A DNA stretch of 8,595 bases, taken from the NCBI GenBank assembly GCA_945896765.1, contig CAMDEL010000057.1:1-8595 (forward strand). Direction: 5' to 3'. Under the pieces are notes generated by a model. That model did not search any database and was not told the origin of the DNA. It was given only the letters and a program-made list of their open reading frames with translations. This document shows positions 6,186 through 8,595 of this stretch, piece by piece. How positions within the stretch are numbered: the stretch's first letter is position 1; every line of letters starts with the position of its first letter. The stretch comes from Singulisphaera sp. GP187. Lineage in GTDB: Bacteria; Planctomycetota; Phycisphaerae; Phycisphaerales; SM1A02. The position numbers and the translations under genes are program-made.

Positions 6186-8200
6186 TTCTTTTTTGCCTGC
6201 TCAAGAAGAAGATAGAACTCGTCACGGAGGCGCGCCTCAATTGCCGGATCAAGGCCAGAAGTTCCACGAGCTTTCGACACTCGCCCGAGTGCTTCCCGAG
6301 CCTCTGCTTGTGTCATCGCAGAAATTTGTTGTGTGGAGAGCGGCGGTGGTATCGCAGAGGAATCATCCGCATTTCCTCCACGGCCACGACGTGCGGCATC
6401 AGGAGCTGCAGTTCCTGCGGTTGCGCTTCTGCGTTGCAATGATCGTGAGTCGCTGGGATTTGCAGTCGAAGTTTTCGCATCACTCGTTTCGGCACTACGC
6501 CCTGAATCAGCAGGCGTGGACGGTGCAATTGGTGTCGAATTTTGATCCTTCGCAACCGAAACAACATCTGGAGGTGGCTCTTCGTCGTTGATCGAATTTG
6601 CAGATTTTGTAGATGCAGAAGTGGCATCGCCACTCTTGGGAATCGCGGCAGAACTGGATTCTGTCACGGCTGGTCCATAGCGTCGATCACGAAGTGTTCT
6701 CAACGCAAAGTCTTGCGTTTGGGGATAATTGGGCACGAGTAAAGGATTTGCCACCGTTGCACTGATCGTGAACTTCAGAACACCATTCGCATTTGGTGCA
6801 TCCCAATTTTTTTCGATTCGATCGAAGACCCGTGATTCTCGGAGTTGGCGCTCCATCAGAAGGATCGCTTCTGCTGCGGTACCGCCTCCCTGTGGTTTCG
6901 CATTTCCTTGCACAGTGATTGGCGAACCTTGCGTCAGAGCGATTGATTCAAGCTCGATTCCTTCAGGTGTGCATGAAGCAAGATCCCCGAGCAATTTCCC
7001 CATTGGCCAAGCATTTTTCTCATAATCTCGATACATCGCATTCTCTTTATCTGAACGGATGAGTGTTCGTTCATATGCCGGCGCATCAGGCAAGAGCCAC
7101 TGCAAGTACATCAATCGACTTCCCGAAAGGGCGGGAGGAGCAATTGCAATCAAAAGTAGCGCAGCGATGCAAATCCGAATGGCGGTCTTTGGGGTTTGCG
7201 CTGAAGCAATCATTCGCGCGAAGAATTGTTCGTGTTGGACTGCAACCTTTTCTTTGAGCGATGCGATGCGAGCAAGAGGCCCACCTAGAGCGATCGCAGT
7301 GCCAATGAGGATTCCATTCCTTTGCCACCAAAGATCGTCAGCCGGGCTCGATTCTGCCAAAGTTCGAAATGATGGAAAACTTCCGGCGAGGGGCGCGATA
7401 AGTCCATCGGTTTGTTCAAGAAGCACGGCTTTGAGAGCATCCAATGCAGGCTGAATTGATTGCTCTGGAATGTCAGCAAGCAGTAAAGTTTCTGATGTAC
7501 TGCGAATGACCGAAGCTCGCCATTCGGTTTCATCGGTTCCATCTTCGCGCAGTGTTCGAAACGCACTATGAATTCCATCTGAATACGCAATCGATATTGC
7601 GCCAGTCTCACGTTCGAGATGGACAGCAAGTGATTCACGGTTGCCTTGAAGAATTGCGCCAGTCACGAATGCGACGAGCGCCGCAATCGGAGGGGCATAG
7701 ATAACTTCGAGCTGATCTTTAAAAGAGGATGGAAGAAATGGTCCAACGTTTGAGACTGGCCAGTCAACGACTAAGCCGATTCGATCATGGTCTGGATCTG
7801 AGGTCGGCAGCAGAGCCGAATTGGTTCTCCATCTCGCCGCTCCGCCCAAAAGAATATTTTCAACCTGAAGCCTCAGCGCCATCTCCAATTGGTCAGTGGA
7901 AGCGGGGGGCAACTTCAGGGTTCGACAAATGACATCACTTCCAGCAAGCATCACGACGGTTCGCGCTGCGAGATGTTGTTCAATCCAAGAACGAACATCT
8001 TCAATCGCAGTTTGGCCGACGAATGATTCACAATCAAGCATCTCCGTACGCCCATCAGCGATACGTGCCAAAATAACATCGCAACCCACGAAGGTTTTCT
8101 CTGAATACCTGACAGACAAAATCGCTACCCGGCTCGGATCGGATTGGGGGCTCGCTTGTTTTTTGCCCGCATTTTTGGTTTTCGACTTAATGAGTTTCAT
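6182..8200 (-). CDS. gspL: GspL-like protein: PilM-like cytoplasmic and PilN-like periplasmic parts, with a long C-terminal extension
   Basis: 672 residues, against roughly 400 for typical GspL. After a basic N-tail, residues 25-280 look like the actin-like domain of PilM/GspL: LPPASTDQLEMALRLQVENIL at 98-118 fits the PilM-type segment before the second subdomain, and 193-220 a degenerate phosphate-2 region. No intact nucleotide-binding loop is seen, as is usual for GspL. A weakly hydrophobic stretch at 296-310 precedes the likely membrane helix at 340-358. Residues 376-485 resemble the PilN/GspL periplasmic domain (LLGDLASCTPEGIELESIAL in the strand-helix region, then ITVQGNA). Residues 490-620 are Ser/Ala/Thr/Pro-rich and look disordered, and 621-669 form the domain shared with GspC. 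In the family GspL anchors the ATPase GspE and binds GspM. ATG at 8200 is 14 nt after the gspK stop and lacks a clear ribosome binding site, so reinitiation is likely. Confidence 0.83.
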   Translation of the reverse strand: MKLIKSKTKNAGKKQASPQSDPSRVAILSVRYSEKTFVGCDVILARIADGRTEMLDCESFVGQTAIEDVRSWIEQHLAARTVVMLAGSDVICRTLKLPPASTDQLEMALRLQVENILLGGAARWRTNSALLPTSDPDHDRIGLVVDWPVSNVGPFLPSSFKDQLEVIYAPPIAALVAFVTGAILQGNRESLAVHLERETGAISIAYSDGIHSAFRTLREDGTDETEWRASVIRSTSETLLLADIPEQSIQPALDALKAVLLEQTDGLIAPLAGSFPSFRTLAESSPADDLWWQRNGILIGTAIALGGPLARIASLKEKVAVQHEQFFARMIASAQTPKTAIRICIAALLLIAIAPPALSGSRLMYLQWLLPDAPAYERTLIRSDKENAMYRDYEKNAWPMGKLLGDLASCTPEGIELESIALTQGSPITVQGNAKPQGGGTAAEAILLMERQLRESRVFDRIEKNWDAPNANGVLKFTISATVANPLLVPNYPQTQDFALRTLRDRRYGPAVTESSSAAIPKSGDATSASTKSANSINDEEPPPDVVSVAKDQNSTPIAPSTPADSGRSAETSDAKTSTANPSDSRSLQRRSATAGTAAPDAARRGRGGNADDSSAIPPPLSTQQISAMTQAEAREALGRVSKARGTSGLDPAIEARLRDEFYLLLEQAKKK
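6194..6340 (-). repeat. C-terminal domain copy 2 (in GspL), duplicated in GspC
   Basis: Encodes residues 621-669 of the GspL-like protein. It includes QQISAMTQAEAREALGRV, then a GLD turn, then ARLRDEFYLL. The same ISAM(S/T)Q, ARV/GRV, GLD, RLR.EF and LL positions are kept as in copy 1. Both copies sit at the extreme C terminus after a Ser/Pro/Ala-rich disordered stretch. Confidence 0.85.
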
Positions 8201-8214
8201 GGAATTTATTGGAT

Positions 8215-8595
8215 TTACGGTTCTCTATACATCAGTATCTGCGCGGGCAGTGTCGAACGATCAACTGTCACAATCATTTCCGATTCTCCGCCGACTGTGA
8301 TGGATCGTCCTCGACTCGTAATAGTAAAAACGAAGCTCTGGACATCTAGTTTTGTTGCGAGTGATGAAAGTATCTGTGGAGTCATTCCAGGAATATCAAG
8401 AACAGCGGCAAGACTTGTGAGCCCAGTCAATTTGGCGTCACGTCTAGAGAGAAGACTATCGACAAGCTTGGGATTCATGTCGAAGACTTCCTTCAAGACT
8501 CTGCCAGAGACAGTGTTCACATTCATCTTGCCTGGTTCTGGCCGAGTGAATTCTTTCAGAGTGCACTCATTCATAACTTTTCCAATTGCTGCAGT
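8215..8595 (-). CDS. gspK: C-terminal part of the minor pseudopilin GspK (5' part outside window)
   Basis: The frame is open to the window edge, giving 126 residues. The ATG at 8574 is therefore internal and is not the start. The segment GKMNVNTVSGRVLKEVF matches the 'G.iNvNTA...vL' signature of GspK. A helical stretch LVDSLLSRR follows, then SLAAVLDIPGM, and later VQSFVFTITSRGR, where the family has 'S..F.v...g' before its last strands. GspK caps the tip of the pseudopilus together with GspI and GspJ, and its large helical domain would lie mostly outside the window. The stop TAA (8215-8217) is followed 14 nt later by gspL, the same K-L adjacency seen in T2SS operons. The N-terminal prepilin signal cannot be seen here. 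Confidence 0.87.
   Translation of the reverse strand, partial: TAAIGKVMNECTLKEFTRPEPGKMNVNTVSGRVLKEVFDMNPKLVDSLLSRRDAKLTGLTSLAAVLDIPGMTPQILSSLATKLDVQSFVFTITSRGRSITVGGESEMIVTVDRSTLPAQILMYREP

Noticed and set aside
8572..8574. ATG at 8574 as the start of the GspK gene
   Set aside because: The frame continues open to the window edge with seven more sense codons. The encoded segment is the C-terminal part of GspK and has no prepilin signal.

Overview
The window carries one end of a type II secretion / type IV pilus-like envelope operon read on the minus strand. It fills almost the whole window, from 8595 down to 212. The last codons of an unrelated, convergent plus-strand gene lie at 1-150. No rRNA, tRNA, CRISPR array or insertion sequence is visible.

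In the direction of transcription (right to left) the genes are: the C-terminal part of a minor pseudopilin GspK (8215-8595, cut by the window edge); a large GspL-like protein with a PilM-like cytoplasmic half and a PilN-like periplasmic half (6182-8200); a GspM/PilO-like protein (5574-6185); a GspC/PilP-like protein (4462-5577); a 991-residue secretin GspD (1420-4395); and a lipoprotein with beta-propeller-like repeats (212-1414). The genes are tightly packed. gspL/gspM and gspM/gspC overlap by ATGA, gspK/gspL are 14 nt apart and gspD/lipoprotein are 5 nt apart. The only gap above 50 nt is 66 nt in front of gspD, which starts at TTG behind a GGAG ribosome binding site. Together these genes would supply the pseudopilus tip component, the inner-membrane assembly platform, the inner-to-outer membrane connector and the outer-membrane pore. 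The ATPase, the platform protein GspF and the major pseudopilin are not in the window.

Three features stand out. The order K-L-M-C-D is not the proteobacterial C-D-E-F-...-K-L-M order, but it follows pilM-N-O-P-Q exactly if GspL equals a PilM+PilN fusion. The GspL-like and GspC-like proteins end in the same roughly 49-residue domain (24 identities by my alignment). The secretin has four N1-type modules after N0, one more than the usual three, behind a long Val-Pro repeat tract.

The organism is a diderm bacterium. The divergent, low-complexity-rich T2SS proteins, the reordered operon and the Lys/Ala-rich tail at 1-150 suggest Planctomycetota. That assignment is an inference and no taxonomic marker is present.
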